Origin: Chrysoperla carnea
Lineage: Eukaryota > Arthropoda > Insecta > Neuroptera > Chrysopidae
NCBI RefSeq assembly: GCF_905475395.1
Contig: NC_058337.1
Location: 139,445,172 to 139,509,171, forward strand
DNA: 64,000 nt
Reading direction: 5' to 3'
In this document: positions 21,410-32,622 of the stretch, piece by piece
Position numbering within the stretch: the stretch's first letter is position 1
Layout of the letters: each line of letters opens with the position of its first letter
Program-made: the position numbers and the translations under genes
The notes under the pieces: generated by a model
Databases searched by the model: none
Told to the model about the DNA's origin: nothing
Seen by the model: the letters and a program-made list of their open reading frames with translations, nothing else

Positions 21410-21960
21410 CAAGATTGGATAAAACTAGAGAATTCAATAAAATTTTACAAATACATTTTTTGATTAGCAAAGTTTCCAGAAATCACAAAAAATTCTTAGG
21501 TCATCGGGCTTTTCATTATTATTTAATCGTTCAAAGTTGGCTGCAAAAATGATGAATCATATTATCCTTTTCAATTGGATATTTTCAAAAATTCTAGACA
21601 GTTTGACAAAAAACTATTTAAAATATTTACAAAAGCTTGTAGTTTATAAGAATACTATAAAAATATAAGGTTGTCCATGATATAACAACAAAATTTTAAT
21701 TTAATTATGAGTTCATCCAAGATCCATTATTTGATGAACAGAGACGACTTTAGCTAGAGTATTGGTGATTGAAGAGCGATATCTATATTATTAAATTTAT
21801 AAACATCACTTGCACACAATATGTTATATATTTTTGTAATTGCATGGTATTGTAAAGCCAAAAATAACTCATTACTTGACTACAAAGCATGTATTTGGTT
21901 TATATTTATGTTCCGTGCAAAAACTTTTTTACAATACTGTAGGCTTACAATCAAATTAAA
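21410..21960. repeat. R5 repeat, copy 1
   Basis: It shares long stretches with 39508-39995: tttttgattagcaaagtttc, aaatcacaaaaaattc, atcgttcaaagttggctg, ttgaagagcgatatctatat, tggtattgtaaagccaaaa. This copy has about 70 bp (about 21702-21770) absent from the other. Confidence 0.75.
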
Positions 21961-22077
21961 TGTTATACCCTATGGTTTTATCTCATTTGGGGGATATTAA
22001 CACGTTAATTTAACCCTTGTGAAAATAATATTAATCGTTAAGCCGTAAAGAGAGCAATCATTATCAATCTCTACTTT

Positions 22078-24110
22078 TATACCCAGCGAAGCGGGTGGGT
22101 ATCACTCTAGTCATTTATAAATTTCTTTATTAATAATGCCATTATGTAAATATTTTCTAAACAGAATTTCTAGTTGAGTATGCTAATTAAGTATGTCAAT
22201 TTGTTTGTCGTATTATTATTATTTTTTAAATAAAAAGGTATAAATAGTTTTTACATGAGCATTGATATTATTATTAGTTATGTAGGAGTTTTTATATATC
22301 CTGTTATAAATCATATGCACAGGATTCGAATTTATTCCTTTTCCGGAAATTTTAATCAACAACAAGTTTTTAAATGTCAAATGTTATTTCTATTTTGTCA
22401 AAGTAAGTAATTGATTAAATTGGAAATTTTATTTATAGTTTTATCATGAGATGATAGTTTGTACTTCTTTTCAAACATTGCATTTAATTATAACATTTAT
22501 CATGGAAATTTTGTGTTCATCTGAAAGTAATATTACCAAACAGTAAAAAAAACTATTAATCTTTAAACAATATCAACTTTTTATTTGAATTTGAATAAAA
22601 TTATTTTAATGTATTTTGACATTTGACATTAATTTGTTTTTAATAATATACAAATTAAATATTTTATTATTATTTAGTTCATAATTTTGAGCTTTAATAG
22701 GTACTTTTTTATTAAAAACATCTAGAAAAAATATCAAACTACATTAAAGTTAGTCCCAAGTTTGTAACGCTTAGATATATTGATGCCAGCAACAAAATTA
22801 ACCTAATTAGTACATTTTTGTTTGTCTTTCCATCAACAAAATAACTCAAAAACGAAAAGAGATATCGAGCTGAAATTTGTTTTTATCGAGCTGAGGACAT
22901 AAAAAGTGAGTTTAAAGTTCAAAAATCCATTTGGTCTTGGATCCGTAGGACTCTATTTTAAACCATAAGAGATAGAAAAAAATGTGTCTTATAAAAAAGT
23001 GTAAAAAATGTTTCTTATAAAAAATTAAACTATTTTTTGAAACACTTTTTTCGTAATTTTAGTTTCATTTTTCTCAAAAACTACAAAAGATGGTGAGTAG
23101 AAAATTTGTATTAATTATAATTTCATAATAAACCCTTTCGATATTTTAAAGAGGGTTAAAGCGATCAACTTTTGGAAGAAAATTTTTTGTTTAAAAATTC
23201 TTGGGTGCTTTGAACCATTTTTGTGAATAGGGGGAGGCATCTAGAGGGGGCAGCTGCCCCTATCTACCTCTTTTGGCGACGCCCATGGTTCATTTGTTTC
23301 AAATCTCCATAAATCTGTTTTATATCAATACATGGAAGAAATACTTGGACAGACAAGCAAACAAATATATAATTTTAGTATTATGCAGTGATGACTATTT
23401 TCAAAGGAATTTGTTGATATTTATGAATGGATTATAACAAACTATTTCCAAGTCTATTTTTAATATATACACAATATTTTTTTTTTTCAATAATCTTAGT
23501 GAGCATATATAACAACAATTTATATAAATGTTTTTACTCCTTAATATTCAACTCAAATCTAATTAGTCAAAATGTTGACATTTAGAGGAAATTACCCAGA
23601 AATATATCCTGTCAAATACCCGTATTTCGATCCATCATTTCAAATATACCATATATACATTTTTTTTTTAATAAAAATATGAATGTCTCGAGAATTTCTG
23701 ATAATGCTTAGACATATTTTTAGGTTAAATTGTTCATCATTTTTCTTATATCTTAAACTAGACAGTCCGTCATGTTAAACAGTATAAATTTGAAGTATTC
23801 TTGTATCTAATGTAAATATCTACCCTACTTTCTTTGATATCTATATTTATCTCACTTTTTATGGTGAATGATAATAGATATCGTGAATTCCAATTAGCTG
23901 TGTTATTACATAATCTTTTAAACGAGAGGTGGGTATATCATTTAGGGAGGTAGGTATATCAAAATACTACAAAACGAATGAAAATAGCATGATTTTCGGT
24001 TAATTCTAAAATTACTATGAAAATTTTAAGGTATTTTAGCGGAGTGAGAGAGAACACAATACCTTAGAAGGAAAAAAATAGCTTGATACCCACCCGCTTC
24101 ACTGAACTTA
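22078..24110. repeat. Region bounded by an inverted word pair (R7)
   Basis: acccagcgaagcgggtgggtatc at the left and gatacccacccgcttcactg at the right are inverted copies of about 20 bp. They may be ends of one element or two separate copies of a dispersed motif. Inside there is an R1 fragment at 22748-23065 and no gene. Confidence 0.35.
22748..23065 (+). repeat. R1 repeat, diverged fragment
   Basis: ttagtcccaagtttgtaacg ... aactcaaaaacgaaaagaga ... cttggatccgtaggac. It is more diverged than the other copies. Confidence 0.7.
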
Positions 24111-24279
24111 AAAGTAAAAACCACCGCGAAGGAGGATTGATCACACTTATACACCTTCCATAACACTCGATGGGATTGTTTTACACAGCTAAAATATATG
24201 TACAGTTTTTTATTTTTTAAGTGTAAAATACACACTATTCATTGAGTATAGCCGGAAAGATGGCCATGAATTGTTTGAC

Positions 24280-24500
24280 ATTTACTATTTTAAATTTTTC
24301 ACAGAAATCTTTAATTTGTGGTTTAAAATAATGATCATAGATGGAGCAGTAAAATGTCAGAATATAGCTCATGTGTTACTCTGATGTATGAGCTACATAG
24401 TTGTACAATTTCATTCAAATTTTTTAGCTATAGTTTTTGCGTGAAAGCGTAACAAACAAACAAACATTCTTACTTTTACATTTATTATATATAGGGATAG
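24280..24500 (-). repeat. R8 dispersed repeat, copy 1
   Basis: The inverted words atagctcatgtgttactctg, tttttgcgtgaaagcgtaac and caaacaaacaaacattctta recur at 40580-40740 and, in part, 43350-43440. Confidence 0.6.
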
Positions 24501-25149
24501 GGATAGTATTTAATTGTTCTTATAAAAAGTTCGTTACTCAATACCTTAAATTTTAATTACCAGGGAAAAGCTAGGAATAGTTCAAAATTTTCTAATTATA
24601 TATTTTGAACTTTATAGAAATAATTTTGCACAATTTTATCCGAGTCCGAGGGGTCAATTGTAAGTGATTATTGTTTTGCTTTCAAAGCATGTTGACACAA
24701 AAAAATAGAAAAGTTTCTTGAACATATTTTCAAAAACAAAAAAAGATGTAGTTTAAAAAAAAAGTAATAGTTAATATTATCTTTATGAGGTATGTGAACA
24801 ATTAATTGTATCAATTGTTTAGGTTAGGTTAGTTTAATCCAAAAATAATATCCACTTCCTTCTACCACGTCAGATTTTCTCATTTAAATTATGACAAAAT
24901 AATCAGGTATGTTTCATTTGTTGGGATATGAAGTGACAATTTCTAAGGCTACGAGGTTTCCTATCGACTCATTATCTCCTTGAATTCCTTGAATTTTCGA
25001 TTTTTCAAATGAGATTTGCAAGTAAATATCACGTAAACTTCATTAAGTCATTTCCTTTAAAAGAAACACAAATTATTTCGATGATATCGAATCGAATCAA
25101 GACGATCGAATAATCGAGAAAAGTATTTGAGATAACCACCTAATGCAGT
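24501..25149. other. No gene seen; left flank of the foldback element
   Basis: AT-rich spacer without recognised features. Confidence 0.4.
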
Positions 25150-25158
25150 CGATTTGGC
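25150..25158. repeat. 9 bp target-site duplication, left copy
   Basis: cgatttggc, repeated at 32614-32622 directly outside the other end of the foldback element. Because the bases 'at' follow on both sides, the exact cut may shift by two bases. A 9 bp duplication is usual for Mutator-like and Foldback elements. Confidence 0.88.
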
Positions 25159-25602
25159 ATGTGTAGGAACTTAGCAGGGGAATTTTCGAATTTAAAAAAA
25201 AGAAAAGTTGTGCTAGATTGTGCTAGAATTGTGCTACAATGTGCCGCCGAGAAAATTCGAAAATTCAAAAAAATAGAGAAATGGCGGCCAAAAATTAAAT
25301 TTTACCTCAGCAGGGGAATTTTCGAATTTAAAAAAAAGAAAAGTTGTGCTATATTGTGCTAGAGTTGTGCTGCAATGTGCCGTCGAGAAAATTGGAAAAT
25401 TCGGAAAAATACAGAAATGGGAGCCAAAAATAGTTTTTTTCGTTAGCAGGAACTTAGCAGGGGAATTTTCGAATTTAAAAAAAAGAAAAACTGTGCTAGA
25501 TTGTGCTAGAGTTGTGCTGCAATGTGCCGTTGAGAAAATTGAAAAATTCGAAAAAATACAGAAATGGGAGCCAAAAATAAAATTTTTATTTTGTATGTAT
25601 GT
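25159..25602 (+). repeat. Left long inverted repeat with three subrepeats
   Basis: Subrepeats start near 25175, 25310 and 25455. Each reads gcaggggaattttcgaattt, aaaaaagaaaa, then two to three 'tgtgct' words, atgtgccg(c/t)cgagaaaatt and aatggcggccaaaaat or aatgggagccaaaaat. The six-frame-open look of this arm (ORFs of 110-125 codons on both strands) comes from the repeat structure, not from coding. Confidence 0.88.
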
Positions 25603-26113
25603 GTTTATCACATGTATGAATGTATTGTGTATAACAAATACAACACATTTAATATTATATATGACTATTGGTTCTTAATAGTGCCTGTCCTTGAAATGTA
25701 CATTTGTTTTGTCTCAACTAATTCAAAAAAGTACCTTATGAAGACATCGCTTACTATTAAAATATTAACTGATATATATTTTTGATGTTCACATAATTTC
25801 ATTTACTGTTTGCGTATCAATACTTGTACTTCTTTGTTTTTATTAACAAATCAAAATTTTCTTCTGTTGATGTTTTAGATATATTCGATTTTATTAAAGA
25901 CAATTTTCGTTTTAATTAAGTATCCTGTTTTTCTTTTTTGGTTTTTTGTTATTTGTTTTGGTAGTTTTTTGTGATTATTTTAAAGAGAGTTTTCATTTTC
26001 ATTTAGAATTCAGTTTTTTTGTTTTGTTTTGCTTTGTTTTTGTTTTTTTTTTTAATATTTTTTTTTTGTTTATACGTGTATGGTATTTTTTTTTAAATCT
26101 TTAATTTATAATC
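25603..26113. promoter_or_regulatory. 5' leader of the transposase gene
   Basis: A T-rich 500 bp stretch between the left arm and the ATG. It is the only space for the promoter outside the arm itself, but no clear TATA box or initiator could be singled out. Confidence 0.3.
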
Positions 26114-29100
26114 ATGGAAAAACCACGTCCTCTTTTTATAATGCAATTAATAGAATTATTGAAATCATCAAAATTTGAAGTAGTTTCTGATAAGGGGAAA
26201 ATTTTACCTCCAAAAAGTGAAGTTTACATAAAACTTTCTGAAGCTATGGAAGACTCTTTCCGTAAAAAACCTAAGTATATTTATACAATTCTTTTAGAGA
26301 ATAGATATGATATTTTGACGGAGATATTGGAATCCCGAAATATCGTTGATAATGCCGAAAAAATCGACTCTAGTAATGACTCTATGAACTCCACGTTGGA
26401 TGCAGTCATTGAATTCGAAGTTGATTTGACTGAGTTCTGGTCCGATATTGTCCCTGAATCTATTATTTATAATTTTCAAAGAAAAGGAAAATATGAATTG
26501 CGACGATTAAAGCGGCATGCATGGACACATGCATTGTATGATGCTATATATGCTGAAGTTAAGATACCTTGTGCAATAAATTTTAAATATAATGAAATAT
26601 CTGACTCAGGAGTGTTTCTAAAAGTCATTGGGGATTGCCCAGATTGTAAAGCTCATTTTGTCGGCCAAGTCGTTAATTTACCTCAACAGAAGGATTCAAT
26701 TAAGATGGAATGCTTTATTTATGAGTTTGATCGATCGGTAAAACATTCTACCAAAAGACAGTTGAAAGGAGAGCGTAGACAAAAAGTTGCGAGGGAAATG
26801 GTTGATGGAAATTTTATACCTAGTACTTGGAGGCGAAAAGAAGGCGATCGTTTGATAGATTGTATTGGGGATGATGAACCAGCGCACCTACCCAGTTCTC
26901 AAGTTCTTGGAAAAGCTAAAATGCAAATAAGAGATAAAATGCTTGGATTGATAAAAACCAATAACATTTTCGAAAGCTTTGAAAATATGAAATTTGGTAC
27001 CAAGTACGGGACAGCAATTCATTCTGTCGGCTTTATAGAATTTTTTGTGCATTACTGGTCCAGAGAACAACTTGCAGTCTATAAAAAATTTCATAACACA
27101 TTATATATCGACGGAACTGGTTCGGTAGTACGTCCTATTAAAAGACCTAATGATTATAGTCCCCATATTTATCTTTATCAAGCCGTATGTCAAGCTAATA
27201 ATAGAACTGTACCTGTTTTCCAAATGCTCTCTGCTGAACACCATACTGACGCAATTTCTAAATGGCTCTTGGAGTTTTTGAGAATAGGAGCCAAGCAGAT
27301 ATCTTCATTTCCTTTGCCTGAAGAAGTAGTAACTGACTTTGACAAAGCCCTACTTGGCAGTGTTGCTAGAGTTTTTGCACAAAAAGCAAGTTTAAAAGAA
27401 TATTTATCATCATGTTTTGAATTTTTAACCGGCACAATCAAGAATGCACCTATATGTATACTTCGTCTTGATATTTGTCATTTTATTAACATGATATCAA
27501 GGTGGAAATGTTATAGTGGAACTCCATATGGTGCAAAATCGATGTTGATCAGATCAGTTGCTCTATTGCGTCAACAAGAAACTTTAGATGCGTTTGAAAA
27601 AGTTGCTGAGGACATTTTTTTGCTTGTTTTAAGTCGTAATGGGGATAGTTTCAGCTTATCCGACAATGCGAGGATTCGTTTAACATCATCAATTAAGGGA
27701 ACTCCAGTTGAAGAAATAACGGATTATCCAGCTCAGGAAGATGTTTTACTAGAGAAAGATATTGAAATTCCAACTGAAAACTCCCTTGGCTTTCAAAAAT
27801 TACAAAAAACGACAAAATATCAGGAGCTTTTAAATTCATATGGAAATGAAGACTCGAACATTTGGCAATGGAGCAAAAATTTATATGACAAGTGCCTTGA
27901 AAAAATTAAAAGTGAAGCAAAAAGCGATCTTGGACATGTCAACGGATTTTATAATCCAAAATTTGCGAGCTACTTGACGTCTTTGTTGCCATATTTTCCA
28001 ATTTTTTCCGAAATAATGCGAAAAGCTACTGGCCGTGGTTCAGTTAACGCAACTTCAGCAGCTGTAGAATCAGAGTTTAATGATTTAAAACATCGAACAT
28101 TAATTAATGAACAACACCCACTACGCGCAGACAGATTTGTGGCTACCCATTTGATGTCACTGCCTGGGAAAATAAAATTAGCAATGGCTGGCCAAACCGA
28201 AGCAGTCGCATTTTCGAAAAAGGAATTAACGAAATCAAATATAAAAACTGCGAATATAATTCATGTAGAACATGGAGACAAAATAAAAGAGACTGAAATT
28301 GAAAGTGAAGAAAAAGAATTTGAAGACCAGAAAACCTTCAAATTGCGATTAAGCAGCTCAGATGAAAAAATTTCTGGCAGTGATGTCAATGAAGTAGAAA
28401 AATATCCTGATGAATATTCCAAAAACATCGATTTAGAGCCAAGCCAGAAATCGAGAGCCGTTTCATCAACAACATTAAAAGACGAACATGTTAACGAAGC
28501 AATATTGGAATTAAAGGAACAGCACAATTGGCGAAATAAAAATAAATCAACAAAAAAATCTAAATATGTAAAAGCATGCCCACAGTTTGATTCATCAAAT
28601 ATTGGGAAATACACTTCCTTGCCTTTAATACTTAACGGTAATAATTGCAAAATTGTACGTGATGGATCAAAATTAATCAATGTCGAAAATACTTGTGCAT
28701 TTGATAGTGTCTGTCAGATTTTGGCAATGGCTGCATGCAATAGCCCAAGCTACCAAAAAATTGTAGAAGAAGGTAGAGCAGGCATGCATACATGCATACA
28801 AACATTGGTAAAAAAAGGTCTATGCGCACAATTTTATAAAGAGCGTGCAAAAATATTGCTAAATATTTCACAATTAGTCCACCATATTACACAAAATATC
28901 ATTACGCTTCAAGCTGAATGCAACATCGCAAACTTGATAACTGAATTGTTCTACTCTCTACCAAGTCGAACATGTGAATGTAAATGTTCAAAATGTGGTA
29001 CTCGCACATTCCAAACTAACGTATTTATAAGCATTAATTATAGTCCATTACTTTCCAATGGAATAAAATCCTTAGAAGAAGCAGTATCGATGGGTAAATA

Positions 29101-29428
29101 TAATACCCCAAACTGTTGTGAATTATCACAATTACAAAATGTTAAGTACGGACCGCATTTATTTTTCGAAGTTGACATTGGTAGGAATGTAAAAGAAGCC
29201 CTAAGTAATGTTCCAAAATTTGTAACCATAGGTGGTGCTCAATATAACCTAGCTGGAGTTATTGAGTATAAAGGCTCTATTAGTGTGAATTCTGTTGGGC
29301 ATTACATTGGCTATTATTGGACTGGAAACGTATGGCTTAAATATGATGATATTTCCCGAATCAAAAACATACCGCAAGTCGATGACTCCCATGAAGTTAA
29401 TATTCATATTTGTGTATATACAATTTAA
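26114..29428 (+). CDS. MULE-like (NOF/Foldback-type) transposase fused to a ubiquitin-specific-protease-like domain
   Basis: A 1104-residue intact, intronless ORF. An N-terminal Cys/His zinc-binding region is suggested by CPDC and later MEC...H (about residues 174-212), followed by a basic stretch. The transposase core has YIDGTG with Asp333, VTDFD with Asp408 (Asp410 nearby), and ATSAAVESEFNDLKH with Glu652 as the likely third acidic residue; this is the layout of MULE transposases. After a charged linker (about 720-830) comes a C-terminal domain with a USP Cys box ENTCAFDSVCQ (Cys861, Asn859), a C-x-C-x-C-x2-C zinc ribbon word (CECKCSKC), and the His box GHYIGYYWTGNVWLKYDD (His1063, Asp1078/1079). 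The USP catalytic residues therefore look complete. The protein probably acts in the nucleus on the element ends; the role of the peptidase-like domain (processing, deubiquitination of host factors) is open. ATG at 26114 is the first in frame after the T-rich leader. Confidence 0.85.
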   Translation: MEKPRPLFIMQLIELLKSSKFEVVSDKGKILPPKSEVYIKLSEAMEDSFRKKPKYIYTILLENRYDILTEILESRNIVDNAEKIDSSNDSMNSTLDAVIEFEVDLTEFWSDIVPESIIYNFQRKGKYELRRLKRHAWTHALYDAIYAEVKIPCAINFKYNEISDSGVFLKVIGDCPDCKAHFVGQVVNLPQQKDSIKMECFIYEFDRSVKHSTKRQLKGERRQKVAREMVDGNFIPSTWRRKEGDRLIDCIGDDEPAHLPSSQVLGKAKMQIRDKMLGLIKTNNIFESFENMKFGTKYGTAIHSVGFIEFFVHYWSREQLAVYKKFHNTLYIDGTGSVVRPIKRPNDYSPHIYLYQAVCQANNRTVPVFQMLSAEHHTDAISKWLLEFLRIGAKQISSFPLPEEVVTDFDKALLGSVARVFAQKASLKEYLSSCFEFLTGTIKNAPICILRLDICHFINMISRWKCYSGTPYGAKSMLIRSVALLRQQETLDAFEKVAEDIFLLVLSRNGDSFSLSDNARIRLTSSIKGTPVEEITDYPAQEDVLLEKDIEIPTENSLGFQKLQKTTKYQELLNSYGNEDSNIWQWSKNLYDKCLEKIKSEAKSDLGHVNGFYNPKFASYLTSLLPYFPIFSEIMRKATGRGSVNATSAAVESEFNDLKHRTLINEQHPLRADRFVATHLMSLPGKIKLAMAGQTEAVAFSKKELTKSNIKTANIIHVEHGDKIKETEIESEEKEFEDQKTFKLRLSSSDEKISGSDVNEVEKYPDEYSKNIDLEPSQKSRAVSSTTLKDEHVNEAILELKEQHNWRNKNKSTKKSKYVKACPQFDSSNIGKYTSLPLILNGNNCKIVRDGSKLINVENTCAFDSVCQILAMAACNSPSYQKIVEEGRAGMHTCIQTLVKKGLCAQFYKERAKILLNISQLVHHITQNIITLQAECNIANLITELFYSLPSRTCECKCSKCGTRTFQTNVFISINYSPLLSNGIKSLEEAVSMGKYNTPNCCELSQLQNVKYGPHLFFEVDIGRNVKEALSNVPKFVTIGGAQYNLAGVIEYKGSISVNSVGHYIGYYWTGNVWLKYDDISRIKNIPQVDDSHEVNIHICVYTI

Positions 29429-29985
29429 AATATATATCGAAGCATACACCCCAATTAACCTCCAATTAGATATCCTCAATAAATCAAACGACTACAATCC
29501 CATGCTAAAAATTGCGGATAAAATATTTCGGTAAGACTTTTGTCTAATTAACTTTGAATACTTATGAAGATCTATTATCCATCAACATCGGCAATTTCTA
29601 GCGCTAGGGCGAGATACCAAGAAGTGTATAATTCATATTATCAACTGTACTCACCTGTACCTCACAAAACTGACGCTATTAGAGTTACATGAAACTAACT
29701 TTACCATAAAGGAGCTTTTTTTCAACATGATTTCTGGTAGGTCATTTTACCCGGAAAAGCATTTTGACATGGGTTGAAAGTCTAAAACGGAAAAATTAGA
29801 TATTTTATGCTTAAACATCAATCAATATTAAAGCATTTTTCACAATATCATCAGAGCTATCTTTTAACTATCGTATTTTGATAGAATGTGATTTTCCTAA
29901 TTAAACTTAAAATTAAAGTTAATACATTTATAAATTTAAGGTAAATAATAAATTGCCTAATAGTAGAGTGAAATTACGCCTTGTG
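29429..29985. other. 3' flank of the transposase gene
   Basis: AT-rich; AATAAA at 29478 may be the polyadenylation signal. There is no other gene before the palindrome. Confidence 0.4.
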
Positions 29986-31978
29986 TATGGATTAAAAGTT
30001 CGAGCAGTGAAACTTTGGGGTTTTTCTTTTCACATCAAAATAAGTATTTTTTGAAATTTTTTACTTTCCCGGAGTGGTGCAACATGTTTAAAAAACAAAA
30101 TGGCGTCAAAAATGAAATTTTTTTCAGAAATTTTATCATCTTTATTTTATATTCGCAAAAGGAGACATCGGTGCATATCCAAATTTGGTAGGTTTGTAGT
30201 CCATGTTAAGAACTACTCCTCATAATTTTTTGGTGGGGTTTCGTCCCTTCCCCTCCCAGTTATATATATATGTATAAATACATATGGTAAAACAGTTCAT
30301 TTGACTATAACTTGAAAAATATTCGATTGATTTTAATGAAACTAATACCAATAGTAGGTTTTATTACTTACAACTTTCGTTTAAAATTTTAGCGAAATCC
30401 GTTAAATAGTTCGGCCAAAATTTCCAATTTAGGGAATTGTTTAAAATGGCTGCCATTTTATGCCATTTTGTCCTACGAGGTTAAATTTTTTTTTAAATTG
30501 TAGCATTTTTTATTATCTTTCGATTTTATAATAAGTGGCTTACCCGTAAAATGACTCCTTGATCCATATTTTTGCGAAAAACGGAAAATTTAACACTTTA
30601 TGGAAATAATTGTTTGGGGGGTGTATGGACGGGGTTTGGGGGGTGTTTTTTGCTTTGGCATGAGAAAACTATTTTTAAAAGAGGTCTATATGGTTTAAAG
30701 CAAAATTTTTAAGTTTTAACCCCCGTGCTGTAGGGGGAAGGGGTGTATGAAATAAATGTATCTTAAAAGATTTTAAAAAGAGGTCAAAATAGTTTAAAAT
30801 GCTAAAGTAACCCAAAATTTTAGATGTTTTTAATAATATAGTACTTTTTACAACATCCACCCCTTCCCCTCCCGCTTTCATATTTTTTGCAAATTCAAAA
30901 TTTTTATGACGTATAAAGGGGTTTTTGGGGTCGCTGATCTCGAACTTTTGGCCCAAATAAGTACATCCCCTAAAAATATTACAATTGTTTTTGATAATCT
31001 ATTGCAAAATTCGAGATCAGCGACTCCAACAACCCCTTTATACGTCATAAAAATTTTGAATTTGCAAAAAATATGAAAGCGGGAGGGGAAGGGGTGGATG
31101 TTGTAAAAAGTACTATATTAATAAAAACATCTAAAATTTTGGGTTACTTTAGCATTTTTTGGGTTACTTTAGCATTTTGACCTCTTTTTAAAATCTTTTA
31201 AGATACATTTATTTCATACACCCCTTCCCCCTACAGCACGGGGGTTAAAACTTAAAAATTTTGCTTTAAACCATATAGACCTCTTTTAAAAATAGTTTTC
31301 TCATGCCAAAGCAAAAAACACCCCCCAAACCCCGTCCATACACCCCCCAAACAATTATTTCCATAAAGTGTTAAATTTTCCGTTTTTCGCAAAAATATGG
31401 ATCAAGGAGTCATTTTACGGGTAAGCCACTTATTATAAAATCGAAAGATAATAAAAAATGCTACAATTTAAAAAAAAATTTAACCTCGTAGGACAAAATG
31501 GCATAAAATGGCAGCCATTTTAAACAATTCCCTAAATTGGAAATTTTGGCCGAACTATTTAACGGATTTCGCTAAAATTTTAAACGAAAGTTGTAAGTAA
31601 TAAAACCTACTATTGGTATTAGTTTCATTAAAATCAATCGAATATTTTTCAAGTTATAGTCAAATGAACTGTTTTACCATATGTATTTATACATATATAT
31701 ATAACTGGGAGGGGAAGGGACGAAACCCCACCAAAAAATTATGAGGAGTAGTTCTTAACATGGACTACAAACCTACCAAATTTGGATATGCACCGATGTC
31801 TCCTTTTGCGAATATAAAATAAAAATGATAAAATTTCTGAAAAAAATTTCATTTTTGACGCCATTTTGTTTTTTAAACGTGTTGCACCACTCCGGGAAAG
31901 TAAAAAATTTCAAAAAATACTTATTTTGATGTGAAAAGAAAAACCCCAAAGTTTCGCTGCTCGAACTTTTAATCCATA
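29986..31978. repeat. Near-perfect 2 kb palindrome
   Basis: The left arm 29986-30946 is the reverse complement of about 31006-31978, with a spacer of about 60 bp. Ends are tatggattaaaagttcgagc and its complement. The two arms differ only at scattered bases and by a roughly 22 bp duplication in the right arm (ttgggttactttagcatttt repeated at 31139-31182). The arms encode nothing; cttcccctcccgc-type words and ggggtcgctgatctcgaac lie next to the spacer. It sits inside the foldback element between its gene and its right arm. Confidence 0.93.
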
Positions 31979-32171
31979 TAACAGCCTTTTTTTGCTTAGA
32001 TTTACTCCAGTATAATAGAAGAAATATACATTGCATATGTATGTGCGAACCAATTAAAATTATGTTTGTATTAACAATGTACACGTATTGACACACACAG
32101 GCATTTGTTATATAGGTGTACAACTACAGAGAAAAATAATACATGAACAATATCAATTTATATTTATATAC

Positions 32172-32613
32172 AATACATACAAACAAAAATTTTATTTTTG
32201 GCTGCCATTTCTGTATTTTTTCGAATTTTTCAATTTTCTCAACGGCACATTGCAGCACAACTCTAGCACAATCTAGCACAGTTTTTCTTTTTTTTAAATT
32301 CGAAAATTCCCCTGCTAAGTTCCTGCTAACGAAAAAAACTATTTTTGGCTCCCATTTCTGTATTTTTCCGAATTTTCCAATTTTCTCGACGGCACATTGC
32401 AGCACAACTCTAGCACAATATAGCACAACTTTTCTTTTTTTTAAATTCGAAAATTTCCCTGCTGAGGTAAAATTTAATTTTTGGCCGCCATTTCTCTATT
32501 TTTTTGAATTTTCGAATTTTCTCGACGGCACATTGTAGCACAACTCTAGCACAATATAGCACAACTTTTCTTTTTTTTAAATTCGAAAATTCCCCTGCTA
32601 AGTTCCTACACAT
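32172..32613 (-). repeat. Right long inverted repeat with three subrepeats
   Basis: The reverse complement of 25159-25602 with few differences (for example gctgccattt against gggagcc). It ends at ctaagttcctacacat, followed by the 9 bp target duplication. Confidence 0.88.
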
Positions 32614-32622
32614 CGATTTGGC
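32614..32622. repeat. 9 bp target-site duplication, right copy
   Basis: cgatttggc, identical to 25150-25158. Confidence 0.88.

Larger units (their letters stand above)
25159..32613 (+). mobile_element. Foldback-type Mutator-like DNA transposon, 7455 bp, apparently complete
   Basis: Inverted repeats of about 440 bp (25159-25602 and 32172-32613) end in atgtgtaggaacttagcagg and its complement, and are flanked by 9 bp direct repeats cgatttggc. Each arm is built of three subrepeats of about 140 bp. Inside are one intact 1104-codon ORF (26114-29428) and a separate 2 kb palindrome. Long inverted repeats made of short tandem units around a transposase gene are the hallmark of Drosophila Foldback/NOF elements, a branch of the Mutator superfamily. 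The match of the two arms and the intact ORF suggest fairly recent activity. Confidence 0.88.

Noticed and set aside
22078..24110. A 2 kb TIR transposon bounded by the tacccac/cgcttc words
   Set aside because: Only about 20 bp match, the flanks show no target duplication, and the motif looks like a common dispersed repeat end; kept only as a weak repeat entry.
25159..25678. Open frames of 67-125 codons on both strands in the left foldback arm (and matching ones at 32124-32613)
   Set aside because: They arise from the tandem subrepeats, are open on both strands and mirror each other in the two arms; no domain is seen.
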